From NCBI GenBank assembly GCA_018398765.1, contig JAHBMJ010001204.1, forward strand, positions 1 through 34,089: a stretch of DNA of 34,089 nt, read 5' to 3'. This DNA is from Chromera velia. Lineage: Eukaryota > Sar > Chromeraceae. The notes under the pieces were generated by a model that searched no databases, was not told the DNA's origin, and saw only the letters and a program-made list of their open reading frames with translations. Below, in pieces: positions 9,958 to 30,599 of this stretch (within the stretch, counting starts at the first letter, position 1; each line of letters opens with the position of its first letter). Both the position numbers and the translations under genes were made by a program.

Positions 9958-11462
9958 AATATGGGAGGGAGCTAGTGAGTAGGGTGGGGGGGAGCAGGGT
10001 GTCGAGGTTGGCGGGCGAATGGATGGGCTGGGGATGGGAAGGACCTTGTGCAACAACATATACGGAACAAAGGAAAGAAGCATGTAAAGAGAGGAAAGTG
10101 CAGCGGCACGTAATTTGCTTTCTTCCCTTCTTCTATTCATATCGTCAATGGAAAGGAAGCTGGCGTTCTGCTGTTTCTCTCACTGACTGTCCTTTCCGGT
10201 GTTCTGAACGCGATGCTGTCTTCGGTTGCGTTCGAGAATGAATGGGGCAGAAGCAGAAACACAGAAGAAAAGTCACCGAATCTGAGACAAGTGAAACCAC
10301 TTGCGTGTTTGCCTCTGCATTTTTTCACTTATGCACGTCACTAAGCACCTTCGTTCTCTTTTTGGCAGAGCGAGCAAGGTCCTCTTGCTTTCTTTTTCCA
10401 AATGTGCATTCTTTCTCTCTCTATGTTCCCACTCTTCCGCGTGTGTGTGTGTGTGTGTGTATGTGTGTGCGTGTTCGTGTGTGTGTGTGTGTGTGTTTTC
10501 CTTTGCCTCTTCTCTCCTTTTCTTCGCTTCATAAATTTCGAGTGCTCTTCTTTCCTTCTTCCCGTCTAAGCTCAACAGGTCCTTTCTTTCTTCCCTCTAT
10601 CTGTCTGTTCGTCTTCATGCGTTCTCTCATCTCATCTATCCGACAGTATGCTTGTTCTGGATTTTTTTTCGCTTCGTCCGCCATTGGGTCTTCTCCCATT
10701 TTTCGTTGTTCTCTTTCCGGTACTTCCTTGTTCTTTTTTGGCTACCGGAAATTTGCCTTCTTTTTGAAGAACTGGCAGTTGTGTCCCCACCTTTTTTTTT
10801 CTGCTGTGCAAGGAAGGTCTGCTCTCTGTTCGAGGGGTTCTCTCTCGATCAGCCAACCGGATCGATCCGTAATGTCAGAGCGAGAGGAGGGGCATTCTCT
10901 CCCTCCCTTCCTTCCTTCCTTTCTTCCTTCCGTCCTTCCTCCCTTCTTTCGTGTGTGACCATTCTGGTCCTCTCGCTGTCTCTCTCATTCTTCTCAGTCC
11001 GTGCGTGCGGTGTATGTATGTGTGTGTGTGTGTGCAGACGTGTTTTTCATTTCATTAGGTAATTTTCTACTCGCTTCCGTATGTCCACTTTCGCATGTCC
11101 GTGTAATTTTCCAGATCGAATTTTGATGCCTTTGGGCTCCATTCACCGTGTGGGTGTTTGAGTGTGTGTGCATGAGTATGTATGAATGAATGAATGAATG
11201 CAAAAGGAGGGCATGTGTGAGTGTGTACGCATGTATATGTATGCATGCATGTAGGTTTGAATGAAGAAATGAATGCAAAGGGAGGGCATGTGGGGAGAAT
11301 GTGTGGGCCTCGTGTCTGCCTCATCGCGGGTGGGCTTGCAACCTTGCGAGCCGAGCGAGAGAGGACTTGTGGGACAGATCAAAAGCTGGGATGGACAGTC
11401 AGGAGCGAGATGAACAAAGAGCAGGACTCGCAAGGGCGGAAGAGAGGGCGAGAGAGAGACAG

Positions 11463-11503
<41 letters not shown>

Positions 11504-11505
11504 TC
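9958..11505. other. Non-coding stretch after the CCCH gene
   Basis: This region should hold the CCCH 3' UTR. It contains pyrimidine-rich sequence, a GT tract at about 10440-10497, a TTCC tract near 10900-10945, GAATGAATGAATG units near 11190 and a CA/GA tract at 11461-11502. No convincing exon with acceptor, donor and coding character is seen. Confidence 0.5.
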
Positions 11506-11866
11506 ATGTCTTCCGCTGCCAAAAACGAGGGCTTGCGTGCGTCAGTCCAGGTGCGTAAAGAAAGGCAGCCAGGCAGGCAGGCAGGCAGGCAGTCAAGATT
11601 TGGACAAGACCTCAGTCCTGTCTTCGACGTCTTCTACCTGTATGCGGGCGGATGGAGGATCGAATCGATCCTTTTTCTTTCATGGTTGCGCTGTGCTGTT
11701 CTGTTGTGTTTCTAGTCGCTCTCCCTAAATGATGCCCCTCTCCTCTGGCGGGCAGGTGGCCATACATGCACGGGGCCGATCAAAGAACAAGAACGAGAAC
11801 GAGATCGCCGCAGTCCTTCTATTTCTTTTGTCGCTGCTTCAGTACCAAGGAGTCATTCGAGATTAG
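11506..11866 (+). CDS. Candidate small two-exon gene, function unknown
   Basis: An ATG directly after a (CA)n(GA)n tract opens a 15-codon exon (11506-11550) ending at CAG|GTGCGT. An acceptor at CGGGCAG|GTGG (11755/11756) opens, in the same phase, a 37-codon exon to a TAG. The joined product is 51 residues: a charged N-terminal half with Lys/Asn/Glu repeats, then a hydrophobic stretch AAVLLFLLSLLQY that could be a membrane segment or a buried helix. No family is recognised. It may be the first two exons of a longer gene that runs into the assembly gap 200 bp downstream, with the second exon ending earlier at a donor. Support is splice signals plus phase only. Confidence 0.33.
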
Positions 11867-12076
11867 AGGCCAGCTACCCCACTCTCCCCTCTCTCTCTGT
11901 GACACACACAAACACACACACAGAGTCACGTTGGTGTTTGGTTCCACTGCATGGTTGGATGATTGAATGCTACTCTTTTCCTTTGGTTCTCTTGCTGTGA
12001 CTCTTGTGTCAGCAATCTTCGTACGAGTGAGGGAGGGCTTCGTCACGTTGCTGCAGGGTCTTTTTTTTCTTTGGGG

Positions 12077-12421
12077 NNNNNNNNNNNNNNNNNNNNNNNN
12101 NNNNNNNNNNNNNNNNNNNNNNNNNNNNNNNNNNNNNNNNNNNNNNNNNNNNNNNNNNNNNNNNNNNNNNNNNNNNNNNNNNNNNNNNNNNNNNNNNNNN
12201 NNNNNNNNNNNNNNNNNNNNNNNNNNNNNNNNNNNNNNNNNNNNNNNNNNNNNNNNNNNNNNNNNNNNNNNNNNNNNNNNNNNNNNNNNNNNNNNNNNNN
12301 NNNNNNNNNNNNNNNNNNNNNNNNNNNNNNNNNNNNNNNNNNNNNNNNNNNNNNNNNNNNNNNNNNNNNNNNNNNNNNNNNNNNNNNNNNNNNNNNNNNN
12401 NNNNNNNNNNNNNNNNNNNNN
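12077..12421. other. Assembly gap (345 N)
   Basis: A run of undetermined bases. Both flanks end in GGGG, suggesting assembly failed at G-runs. Reading frames that cross it have no meaning. Confidence 1.
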
Positions 12422-12744
12422 GGGGTGAAATGAAAGGTAACGCACCAGGCCTCGAAGCGTACTGTGGATGTAGGGGGGCGGATAGAAAAAATGGGAGGGG
12501 AGGGGGAAGTTGCACACCGAGAGACAAAGAGTGAGTGGGGCAGTTGAATGGTTGACTGACTGAGGTGCATGTGCGACTCTTCTCCTTTCTTTCTTTGTGT
12601 GCCTGGCTGGTTCTCTCATTCCCTCCCTCCCTCTTGCAAGCTGTCTGGCAGGCAAACATGGGACGTGGCTGAGCAGCAGCCGGCTAAGCTAAGCAGCCAC
12701 GTGCAGATACAGAGAGACACCTAGGCCCTTTCTTCTTCTCAATT

Positions 12745-12806
12745 CCTTCTGTGGTGTTTCCCTCCCTTGCCCACTCCTTCTGTGGTGTTTCCCTCCCTTG
12801 CCCACT
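12745..12806. repeat. Perfect 31-bp tandem duplication
   Basis: A 31-bp unit (starting CCTTCTGTGG and ending TTGCCCACT) is repeated exactly at 12745-12775 and 12776-12806. It is pyrimidine-rich on the plus strand and is followed by CCAG, so if transcribed on plus it would look like a duplicated polypyrimidine tract with an acceptor. Confidence 0.95.
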
Positions 12807-12984
12807 CCAGCGAAAATAGATCCTAAATTGATCAAAAGCGGTCTGCGAACAAAGGGAGAAGGGCATCTAGATGAGAGCAAGACAAAGGAGGTGCGCGGAA
12901 CAGAATTCGCAACCGTGCCAGAAAAAAAAAAGTGACCCAACTGAAAGAAAAAGAAGGGATCCTCGAATCCGAGCAACAGAGAAA

Positions 12985-13166
12985 AAAAGAAGAAGACTGC
13001 CAGAAAGGGTCCCTCTACGATCGAAAGAAAAAAAGAAGAAGACTGCCAGAAAGGGTCCCTCTACGATCGAAAGAAAAAAAAAAGAAGACTGCCAGAAAGG
13101 GTCCCTCTACGATCGAGAGAAAAAAAAAAGAAGACTGCCAGAAAGGGTCCCTCTACGATCGAAAGA
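12985..13166. repeat. 46-bp minisatellite, four copies
   Basis: Four near-identical copies of a 46-bp unit containing GACTGCCAGAAAGGGTCCC, starting at about 12995, 13041, 13087 and 13133, are separated by short A-rich runs of slightly different length. Because 46 is one more than a multiple of three, each copy is read in the next frame, and all three frames stay open across the array. Confidence 0.92.
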
Positions 13167-13189
13167 ATAAAGGAGCGCCTGCAAGGTGA

Positions 13190-13655
13190 CCATCTGAAAG
13201 TGCGCGTCCTCCCTTTACTTTCTGTTGAGGAGATGAAATTTCTGCCCGCATGACGCGGATCTGATGGATCCTGCCTTTGGTCTGACATCGTGGCTGTCTG
13301 ACTGCATGTCGGTCTGTCTGTCTGCATGTTGAAGGGACGTCAGCCTTGAGCCTAGTAGCACAGGGCTTGCTGCTTGGCTGGATGGAATGGAATGTTGTCT
13401 GCAGTCTGTCCCTTCAACTGTAAAAGGACTGAATGATCGGCCGGCAGAAAATTGACTCAAGCAAGAAGGTAGCCAGTCAAGCGGAGGCTTTTCTGGCTGC
13501 GCAGCTGCCGACTGTCTGTCCTTCGGTGAAGAGGCGTCTGTATGAATGTCTGTGGTGAGACAATCTCTCGCCCGTGCCCGTTTTTGTTCTATATGTCCTT
13601 CAAAGTGTATGCGCGTGCGTGAGTGGGTTCGTTTTTTCGGTGGGTGAGTGAGTGA

Positions 13656-13691
<36 letters not shown>

Positions 13692-16575
13692 CAGTGTGCG
13701 TGCATGCGTGAATGCGTGAGAAAGAGTGCATTTGAGTTTATACGTGCACGATTTTTGATTCAAATTCTTTCAATTGGCAATTCTTTTTCGCCGCTGCTGC
13801 ATTTTTCTTTCGCTTTTTTTTCGTCTATCTTTTTTTGCTGTCCTCTAAGGACGTTCACGTACGATTTTCACGAGGGGAAAGTAGGCGGGCTTGGTTCCAG
13901 GATGGACGTGCCTCAAGCAAAAGTGAACGATGCATCAAAGACGAAAATAAGTGGTGGCGCTTTTCTCTTGTTTCCCTTCGAGGAGGCCGAGATGCGAACC
14001 CTGCAGCCCCTTTGGTTAATCAAATCAATTAATCCATGGAGCACGTGGAAGAAGGGAAAAAGAGGAAGAGACCAAAAAGTGCGGAGTTGTCTGAGTGAGT
14101 GAGTAAATCCGTTTCCCTTGGCGGCTTTCTCCATCCAGCGACGAAGCCGCCAATTCCGCTTAGCTCCTTCCGCTCCAGTCCGGAGGGAGGGAAAGAAGGA
14201 TTCACTCTCTCTGTCTGTCTGGCAGGACTTTTCCTTCCCTTCTCTGCTGCTGAGAGGCAGCTGACGAAAGAGGAGTGGATCCAGTGCCTTCTTTTTGTCT
14301 ACCTGATTTGCCTGACTGACTAGCTGTCTTTCGACCTCCGTGTCTTTCCGTGTCAACTTCCCTTCCTGTCTGGCTGGATTTTCCTTCCAGAGACAAACAG
14401 AGAAAGCCAGCTTCTTTCCAAGGAGGCTGAATGAATGAGTGCTCCGAGACAGGAGGGGAGGGAGCCTGCCTGCGTTGATGGAAGAGACAGCCAGACAAAA
14501 AAAAACAAACAAAAGCAGGGAGGGAGGGGTCGCGTTCCCTGCACGAACTGCACGTAAGAGTCCTCCAGGGAGTCCATTGTAGAGACACGTTGATTTTTGC
14601 GACTTGCATGGAACGGGCCTTTTTTTCTTTCTTCTGCTAAGAGCGAGGGGGCGAGAGTCCCTCCCAGCAGGATGAAAGAAAGTCACAGAAAGGAGAGAGA
14701 GAGGAGGTTTCGAGGTGAACAATAGAGTGGAGGGGAGGCGAGGGGAGTGGAGACGAAGGTGACTTTCCCGCCTAAAAGTTTCCTCCGTCTTTTCTGCGCT
14801 TTCGTTCCTCCGTCCGTTCTTTCATCCTTTCTTTCTTCCCCTCTCTCTCTCTCCCCTTCTCTCCTTTCTTTTTGTGTTTCTTTCTTTCGTTCGTTCGTCA
14901 ATCCTTTATTCTCGTCCTTCGATTTTTTGTATTTTTCCTTCCTTTCTCAGTTTCATTGAGTCTTTATGTAGTTCAGTCCTTCTCTCTGTGTCTGTTCGGC
15001 TACGCATGCGGTACTTGTCCGGACAGGCAAACCACAGAAGAGAAGAGAAGAGAGAAAAGACCGGAGGGGAGCAGGGAGCCTCAACAGCAAAGATGAGCAC
15101 AGAGGTCAAGCGGCAGCAGAAGGAAAGGGGTGAAAGACCAGGGAAGAAGCTGGCAGTAGGAGGATAGTGGAGAGGGTGCGTTGAAGGTCCCTCTTCTTTG
15201 TTTTTTCTTTGACGTCCTTCCTTGCTTCCTTCCTTCTCTGTCTCCATTCTACCCCTGCGCTCTTCGCGTTGACTTCCGGCAGAAGAAGAAATTACACGGA
15301 GGGCTGCATGAATGCGCGAGCACCAAAGAAAATAGAAAGTGTGCAAAATGCGGGAGGGACACAAAGGGACCTCACCATCACTTACCGAGCGCCCATACAC
15401 CGGCCCCAGTCGCATCCCACAAACACACCCACAGCTTACTATGGGTCTGTTCAACCGTAGTCAAGACATGCACGGTGTGACTGGTGGGAAGGGTCAGGGC
15501 GGTGGGCCTTTTCGCTTTTTTTGGCGTCCATGAAGCAAATCATGAGTACAGCCACTTAGAAAGACAGCCTCATTTCCATTCCTCTCCAGCTGAGAGACGA
15601 ACAGACAGAAAGGAGATGCAGTTGTTTGATCATCTCTGGTTGTTTCTTTATTTCTCATTGTTTTTCTTCCTTTCTTCCTTATTTTCTCGTTCCTTTCTAT
15701 GGCAGTTAGTTCGTTCGCGCCTTCTTTCCTTCGTTCATTCTCTTTCTCTTGTTTGTCTATGCCTGTCTCCTTTCTTCCTTCCTTCCGTCTACCAGTCTTT
15801 CTTCTTTCCCTCTCTTTCTTTCTGTTCGAGTCTTTTTGTCATTTCTTCATTCAGACTACTCTCAGACTGCTCGACCTCCTGTACCAGAATGCATTCCTTG
15901 TCTCAGTGCCTGCTACTCAACGCTTTCGTTCGGCACTTTTTGTATTCCATTTCCTTCCACCGTCCCCCGTAGAAGGCAAGAACGACAATTAAGCGAGAGA
16001 GAATTCAGGATTTGTTTGGTTTTACGGAAGGACGTCTGGATGGATGCATCATCCGACCCCCTATCCCTCCCAAGCCGTCTGTCTTCCCATATCAGAAAGC
16101 ACAGAAAGAAAAGGGAAGCGCAGAGAAAGCAGCTTTTCTGATAAGACGAGAAGAGCGGCGTAAACGAAAAGAGAGAGCAGGTCATGCATTCGGGGGGTGC
16201 CCGGCAGGCTGCTCTTCGTTCCTGCTCATGTTCAGCAGGATTCAAAAGCCTCGTTTTTAGGATGTGTGTATTTTCACATAATTCAGACAGACAGACACAC
16301 AGAGGGATGAAGGAGAAATAGGATGCTGTCCCTGTCTCGTCTCCAGATTGGACACAAATGATCGAAGGGACTAGCTGCCTGCCGGCCTGCAGGCCGTGTG
16401 TCACTCTTTCTCCTTCCTGCTTTCGAATGCTCCACTTCACTTCTCAAAGCTTTGCCAAGGCAACACAGTAGAGGGTTCGTGACTGTACTTTGAGCTCTTT
16501 CTTTCTTCGTCTCTCTCACAAGCGTCCAGTATTGTTCTCTTTTTCTTTCTCACTCTTTCAGTCTGCCCGCTACAG
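13190..16575. other. Repeat-rich region with little coding support
   Basis: The stretch contains GT/GAGT tracts (about 13645-13690), many TTTC and TTCC patches and short mixed-composition segments. One segment at 15283-15456 has acceptor-like CTTCCGGCAG and GTAGTC donor signals and an open frame (about 57 codons, with TITYRAPIHRPQSHP and TPTAYYGSVQP), so it may be an internal exon. Another open stretch at 13853-14032, after TCCTCTAAG, is also possible. Neither can be tied to a start, a stop or a family, so I do not call genes here. Confidence 0.4.
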
Positions 16576-17370
16576 GTTTCATCACTGCGCACGTGGCAGT
16601 CGGCACAGACTTTGCTCAAACGGAGTGTCCCTCCCGGAGGTGTAAGATGGAGGCAGTCATTCATTCCCACAGTTCGGTTGGGGGAAACTCGATTTATCTT
16701 AGGGGGATTGATGAGTGAGAAGGTAAAGGAGAAGGGATGACGCTGGCAGGTAGAGAGGAATGAAATTGTTGTTTCTGTCCTTCTGCACACAGTCCTCGTC
16801 AGGCCTGTTGTTTGGCTGACATGCAGGTGGACAGACCGGCCGACCGACCAACCAGCATACCACTCTTGAATAGTTTGTGCGTGCCTCCAGCCAAATACCG
16901 TGAGTATATACATGGTGCATGCGAGTGCGTTTTCTTTCTTTGGTCACTTCACTGTCTGGATGTCTTCCTGGCCGCTGGGGAAGGAAAGGAAAGAAAGGTG
17001 GCGTGTCGATCGATGGACCGATTTTTGGTCTCTGGATTGAGTGATTGATTGGTTGATGCGAATTCAGACAGACCAGGCTGCACGGTCGTGTTCACTCAAC
17101 GCAGGCAAGTCCAGCCGGCAGTTTTGTGTCTCTATCGGTTACAGCAATTCATACTCCATCCTCCGACTGTGCATTTACTCGATCTTCTTTTTTGGTCTAT
17201 CTTGCGCTGTCTGTCTCATTCGTCCGTCTTCATTACTTGATGACAATCGCTCTTTTCTCTTGTCGTTTCCCCCTCCCTTTCTTCTTCGTTGTCTCATCAT
17301 TTTTAAACCTGACTCGGGTGAACTCGTCTGGGTCTTTTGTATCGTTACGTGCCTTGTCCATTTTGGATGA
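16576..17370 (+). CDS. Candidate 3' exons of an unrecognised gene
   Basis: Three segments join with consistent phase: 16576-16641 (acceptor CGCTACAG, donor GGT|GTAAGA), 16827-16899 (acceptor ACATGCAG, donor C|GTGAGT) and 17105-17370 (acceptor CAACGCAG, stop TGA). The joined reading is about 134 residues: WQSAQTLLKRSVPPGG, then VPPAKYRKSSRQFC, then two hydrophobic segments around YSILRLCIYSIFFFGLS and LVWVFCIVTCLVHF. If real, this is the membrane-anchored C-terminal end of a protein whose earlier exons lie in the repeat-rich region before it. No family is recognised. The last exon could equally be an untranslated pyrimidine-rich stretch that happens to be open. Confidence 0.33.
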
Positions 17371-17469
17371 ACGAAAGGCATGTCTTTTTGAGGTTTGCAG
17401 TATGGGTTGTCTGAATGGGATGCAAGAGGAAGTGGAATGTTGCTTGACGAAGTGCTTTACAGACCCGTG

Positions 17470-18896
17470 AGCGAAACCAAGCAAAAAGTGGTTGCGAAAC
17501 CTGGTTTCCCATTGCAAAAATTAATGTTGGTCTAGAAGTTGGTATACGTGTTTTACGGCAACACTCCTAGTAACACTCTAGGTTTCACTGCTGCGTCTTT
17601 GGCTTTCTTACAACTCTGCATCAGGACTTGGGGAATTTCAAGTTCTTCTAGCAAGTTCTAGGAGAATTTATTTTTTAAATCTATTATAATCTATGGAAAA
17701 CCATTCGTTTAGAACTTAATTGTATGTTTCTCAACAGTCTTCAATTCCTTAGAAATCACTATAGAGAAATTAATTCTAGTAAAAATTTACCTAAGTAGTC
17801 GTATAGAGTATAGATCCTGATAGTAACGGCAAATTCCACCGTAATCAAAATCCATTAATTTTTGCTAAATTAAATTTTATTCAATTCTGTTCAATTCCAT
17901 TAATTTGCCTGGAAAATTAGCCCGGCTCTGTGTAAAGCTGTTTAGAAATTAGAATTAATTTTAGAGGACCATTATGTCATCATCATCATCATCATTCACC
18001 ATCGCTATCGGCCCATAGATGAGCGTCTAACGTTTGGCTGGTTCGATATGCAGCTGGAGACACTGCTAGGGCAGTCCTCTCCTACGAAGGAAGATAACAC
18101 AGGCAAGAACGGCTTTCCTGTGACGGCTACTCACTGAATTCCTGCGGCAAGGCAGAGTGGTCTTACATCCTCACACAGAACGCGTGGCCTTATCTTCTTT
18201 ACGTTTAATATGTTACTTGAAAAGTCTAAGGAAAAGTCTTAGTTGCACTTCATTTCTAACGCGATATATACTAAGTTATTACTAACTTAAAATGTAGGTT
18301 TGAATCACTGTATCTAGCACTGTATAAGCTTTAAGGGTCTAGGATGAATAAAATGGCAAACCTATACTAAATGCATGATAAATAATCATATCATGATCAT
18401 GATCTCATATTATAAATGATCGTTGATAATATATACTATATATTGTGATAATATTAATACCTGAGCATACAAAATCATGTTAAAATGCTAGTGACATGTA
18501 TGTATCGTTTGAAACACCCCACTGATTAGTACATTTGCCTGGTTACGTTTGTGTCTGACAGCTTCATATTATAAGACTTTTCAGTCAAATTCAAAAGCAA
18601 CACCTTTCAAACAAAAAGCCTTCAAAAAGCGCTTTCAATCAAAACCCCATCTTTCGATCTTTTTTGGTTGTTACAGATGGTATAAATTTCCTTCCCGCAT
18701 CACCCCACTACTTTTCCGCTGCGGAGGTGCATGATCCCATCTGAGATCACGTAAGTACATGGGCCTGGACTGCACATGTACAGGCATGCATCCAAAGGGG
18801 GCTCGGCACAATAAAAAAAAGTCCTAAGTTCATTTGGGTGGTCTCGATCTCCGACCAGTAAGCTGCAGAACACACGGGGCCCCTGTGAGTGTTTGT
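17470..18896. other. AT-rich intergenic spacer with a mixed-composition island
   Basis: AT-rich sequence without coding character separates the weak plus-strand candidate from the 3' end of the LHC gene. At 17974-17996 there is an (ATC)n run followed, to about 18205, by a less AT-rich island containing GGTTCGATAT, which partly resembles a polymerase III B box. I cannot fold it into a tRNA. The spacer includes the LHC 3' UTR next to 18896. Confidence 0.5.
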
Positions 18897-20388
18897 TTAA
18901 CCGAAGGGGGGGAAGGGGACGCCCTCAATCATGGGGGTAGCGTGGTAGGGCCAGTTGGGGAACTTTCCGGTTGAAGCGTGGGCGAGGAGAGACAGGAAGC
19001 CAACCATGGCAAGGCGTCCATTGTTGAGCTCCTTGTTTCTGAGATCCTTGAATTTCTCGGGATCTTCAGGACGGCCGTAGGTGATACCGGGAGCGGGAAC
19101 ATCATAGTCAGTCTGCTTGTAAATGAACTGATCCATGAGGGCGACGAAGAACAAAACCTGGAGCCAGCCGATGGGCTGAATGGCTCCGAAGGCCTCGGGG
19201 GTAAATGGGGCACCGATCGACTCGAAGGAGGGCCCGTCGCCCTTGAACGGCAAGTCGAAGTTGGCGTTCAAATTGCCAGACAGGTGAATTCCGGCAGCAT
19301 TGACACCGGCGCCAGTCACACCGAGCATCGCAAGACGGCCATTCTTCAACTCTGCAGTTTCGACAAAACAAACAAAACACCGAGCATCGCAAGACGGCCA
19401 TTCTTCAACTCTGCAGTTTCGACAAAACAAACAAATTCGCAACGAATACAAGGTCCATCTCTCATCTCATACCGTTGCGATGGAGTCTTGAGTCGGCATC
19501 ATGCTGCCTTAAAAACGAACCGAGCCGACCGGCCCTCACCTCCACATGCAACGACCAGAGACGCCGATTCCGAGGCGTAGGAGATCGACTGAACACGCAA
19601 GGACGGCCAGGCACTTACGGCGTCGCGGACAGATCCCGCAACGGCAGCACACAAGACACAAATTGGAGACAGAAATATAGACAGATATACAAAAAAAAAT
19701 GAAATTCAAGCCAAGGCAGGCACACAGGGCAGAGGCCATAAAAGAAACAGGGGGCAGACAGACTGTGTGCGGGCACGTGACACACGGACTCTCTCACTGC
19801 CGCCGCACTTCAAACAAAAGCACAGCAGAGACGAGAGGGATCGAGGGAGAACGTCAAGGCCAGGAAGAACGTCATGGAAAAAAGGAAATCCAGTCTTATG
19901 GTGTGCGTCGGTCTCAAGATCAAGAGGCCTGGTGAAGGTCGTAAGGTGCTGCGATCCTTCGGGTGTAAGTAACAGGGCAAAACCAATGCACATATGCATG
20001 CCAAAAGAGCAAACCTCGCCCCCACCCCCTTACCATTCATGCGGAATTGCTTGAACTTGGGATCATCCTCGCCTGTTAACTTGAAGGGGTTGAAGGTGGG
20101 CATCCCAGGAAGGCCGTACTTCCCCGCGCCAGGGGCGTCTTCAATGCTCATCTTCATAGAAGACCGGGTGGAGGCCCTGGGAGGACTGCATTGAATCAGG
20201 AGAGAACGGTCAGATGGAGAAGAGAAGACAGAGAAAAAGCAGGCAAACATTCTCATCAGAGCACAAAAAGGGAGTCTCGTGAACATGGCGGGTGTTTTGA
20301 CTGACGCACTCTCATCTGCTTACCTGGAGACGGAGAAGGCATCGGTGGAGACCAGACCGACGACGGCAACAGCAGCGGCGAGCTTCAT
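18897..20388 (-). CDS. Plastid light-harvesting chlorophyll-binding protein (FCP/LHC superfamily)
   Basis: Minus-strand exons are 20388-20324, 20176-20034 and 19351-18897, giving 220 residues with matching phases (donors GTAAGC and GTAAGG, acceptors TCCCAG and CTGCAG). The protein inserts into thylakoid membranes and binds chlorophyll and carotenoid as antenna. Residues 1-17 form a signal peptide; F18 follows the probable A17 cleavage site, and a basic Ser-rich segment follows, together the bipartite presequence for a complex plastid. Helix 1 has ELKNGRLAMLG at 70-80 (ligand E70, N73, R75) and helix 3 has NKELNNGRLAMVGF at 175-188 (E177, N180, R182). A middle hydrophobic helix lies near WLQVLFFVALMDQF (132-145). 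The E of the first motif is created by splicing, which fixes the junction. Length fits the family. It is divergent from the protease gene. Intron 2 has a perfect 59-bp duplication including the acceptor and exon 3 start. The exact LHC subfamily is not assigned. Confidence 0.95.
19318..19435 (-). repeat. Perfect 59-bp tandem duplication across LHC intron 2/exon 3
   Basis: The segments 19318-19376 and 19377-19435 are identical. On the minus strand each holds the sequence before the acceptor, CTGCAG, and the exon start encoding ELKNGRLAMLG. Only the copy nearer the stop keeps the frame open; using the upstream acceptor (exon start at 19410) adds 59 nt, shifts frame and soon meets TGA. Confidence 0.97.
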
Positions 20389-21042
20389 TGTGACGAGGAG
20401 ATGGCGGTGGGAGTTTCAAGACACAGTAGTGAAGATCGTCCCGCTGGGCGTACGTCGGATGGAGGACTTTGTGGGGATGGTTGGGTGGCTCTCTCATGCA
20501 ATCTGGCGGACATGTGGGACAGCTGTGAGAGAGAAATCGCATGGAGACGGCACGAGACGCCTTTCTGCATCCTCATGGAGGCGCGTTGGCCCCGAGGAAT
20601 GGCGGCGCGCCGCGCGGGGCCTGCGGCGGCGGAACCGCGCCGGACCTCCGAAAATCCGAAAATTTTCCGTGTGCCGCGCATTAATTCAGAAACATGCATG
20701 CACACCCATACAGGCACGTGCTCGACAAGGCTTCTGCCTGACCTCGTCTTCGCCATCCATTTTTGCAGGCTCATACAGAGGCTGCAAAGCCGTTTAACAG
20801 TTGCAGCAGCCAGAGAGCGAACGTACAAAGAACGATTTGCGTGGCAGGTACAGCTCCGAATCGCGATTCGCGAACGTGCAGAGTCTTCATGGATGTGCAT
20901 GCATCATTGGCCCCAATGTATCAACGTGGTGGAATAGCTGGAGAAGGCAAAAGCCCCTGAATCACCTACAGTGCGTTTTATCTTTCTCTTGACGGCTCTG
21001 CCTGTATCTGTCGGATCCGAGAAGCAAATTATCTCAGGAAGG
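20389..21042. promoter_or_regulatory. Divergent intergenic region between LHC and protease genes
   Basis: There are 654 bp between the two start codons. The sequence has a GC-rich part at about 20580-20650 and no clear TATA box. It must contain the 5' UTRs and promoters of a light-harvesting gene (minus) and the protease gene (plus). No light-response element can be named from sequence alone. Confidence 0.45.

Positions 21043-30599
<9,557 letters not shown>

Noticed and set aside
11819-12659. Frames crossing the N run
   Set aside because: The bases are undetermined, so the frames have no content.
12985-13166. CRISPR-like regular repeats
   Set aside because: The units are contiguous with A-rich joins and no unique spacers, and the genome is eukaryotic; it is a minisatellite.
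13913-14722. 269-codon minus-strand frame
   Set aside because: No domain, mixed low-complexity content, and no splice or start context; more likely chance openness in purine-biased sequence.
18549-18734. 61-codon plus-strand frame in the AT-rich spacer
   Set aside because: Short, no splice context and no recognisable motif; composition is that of the spacer.
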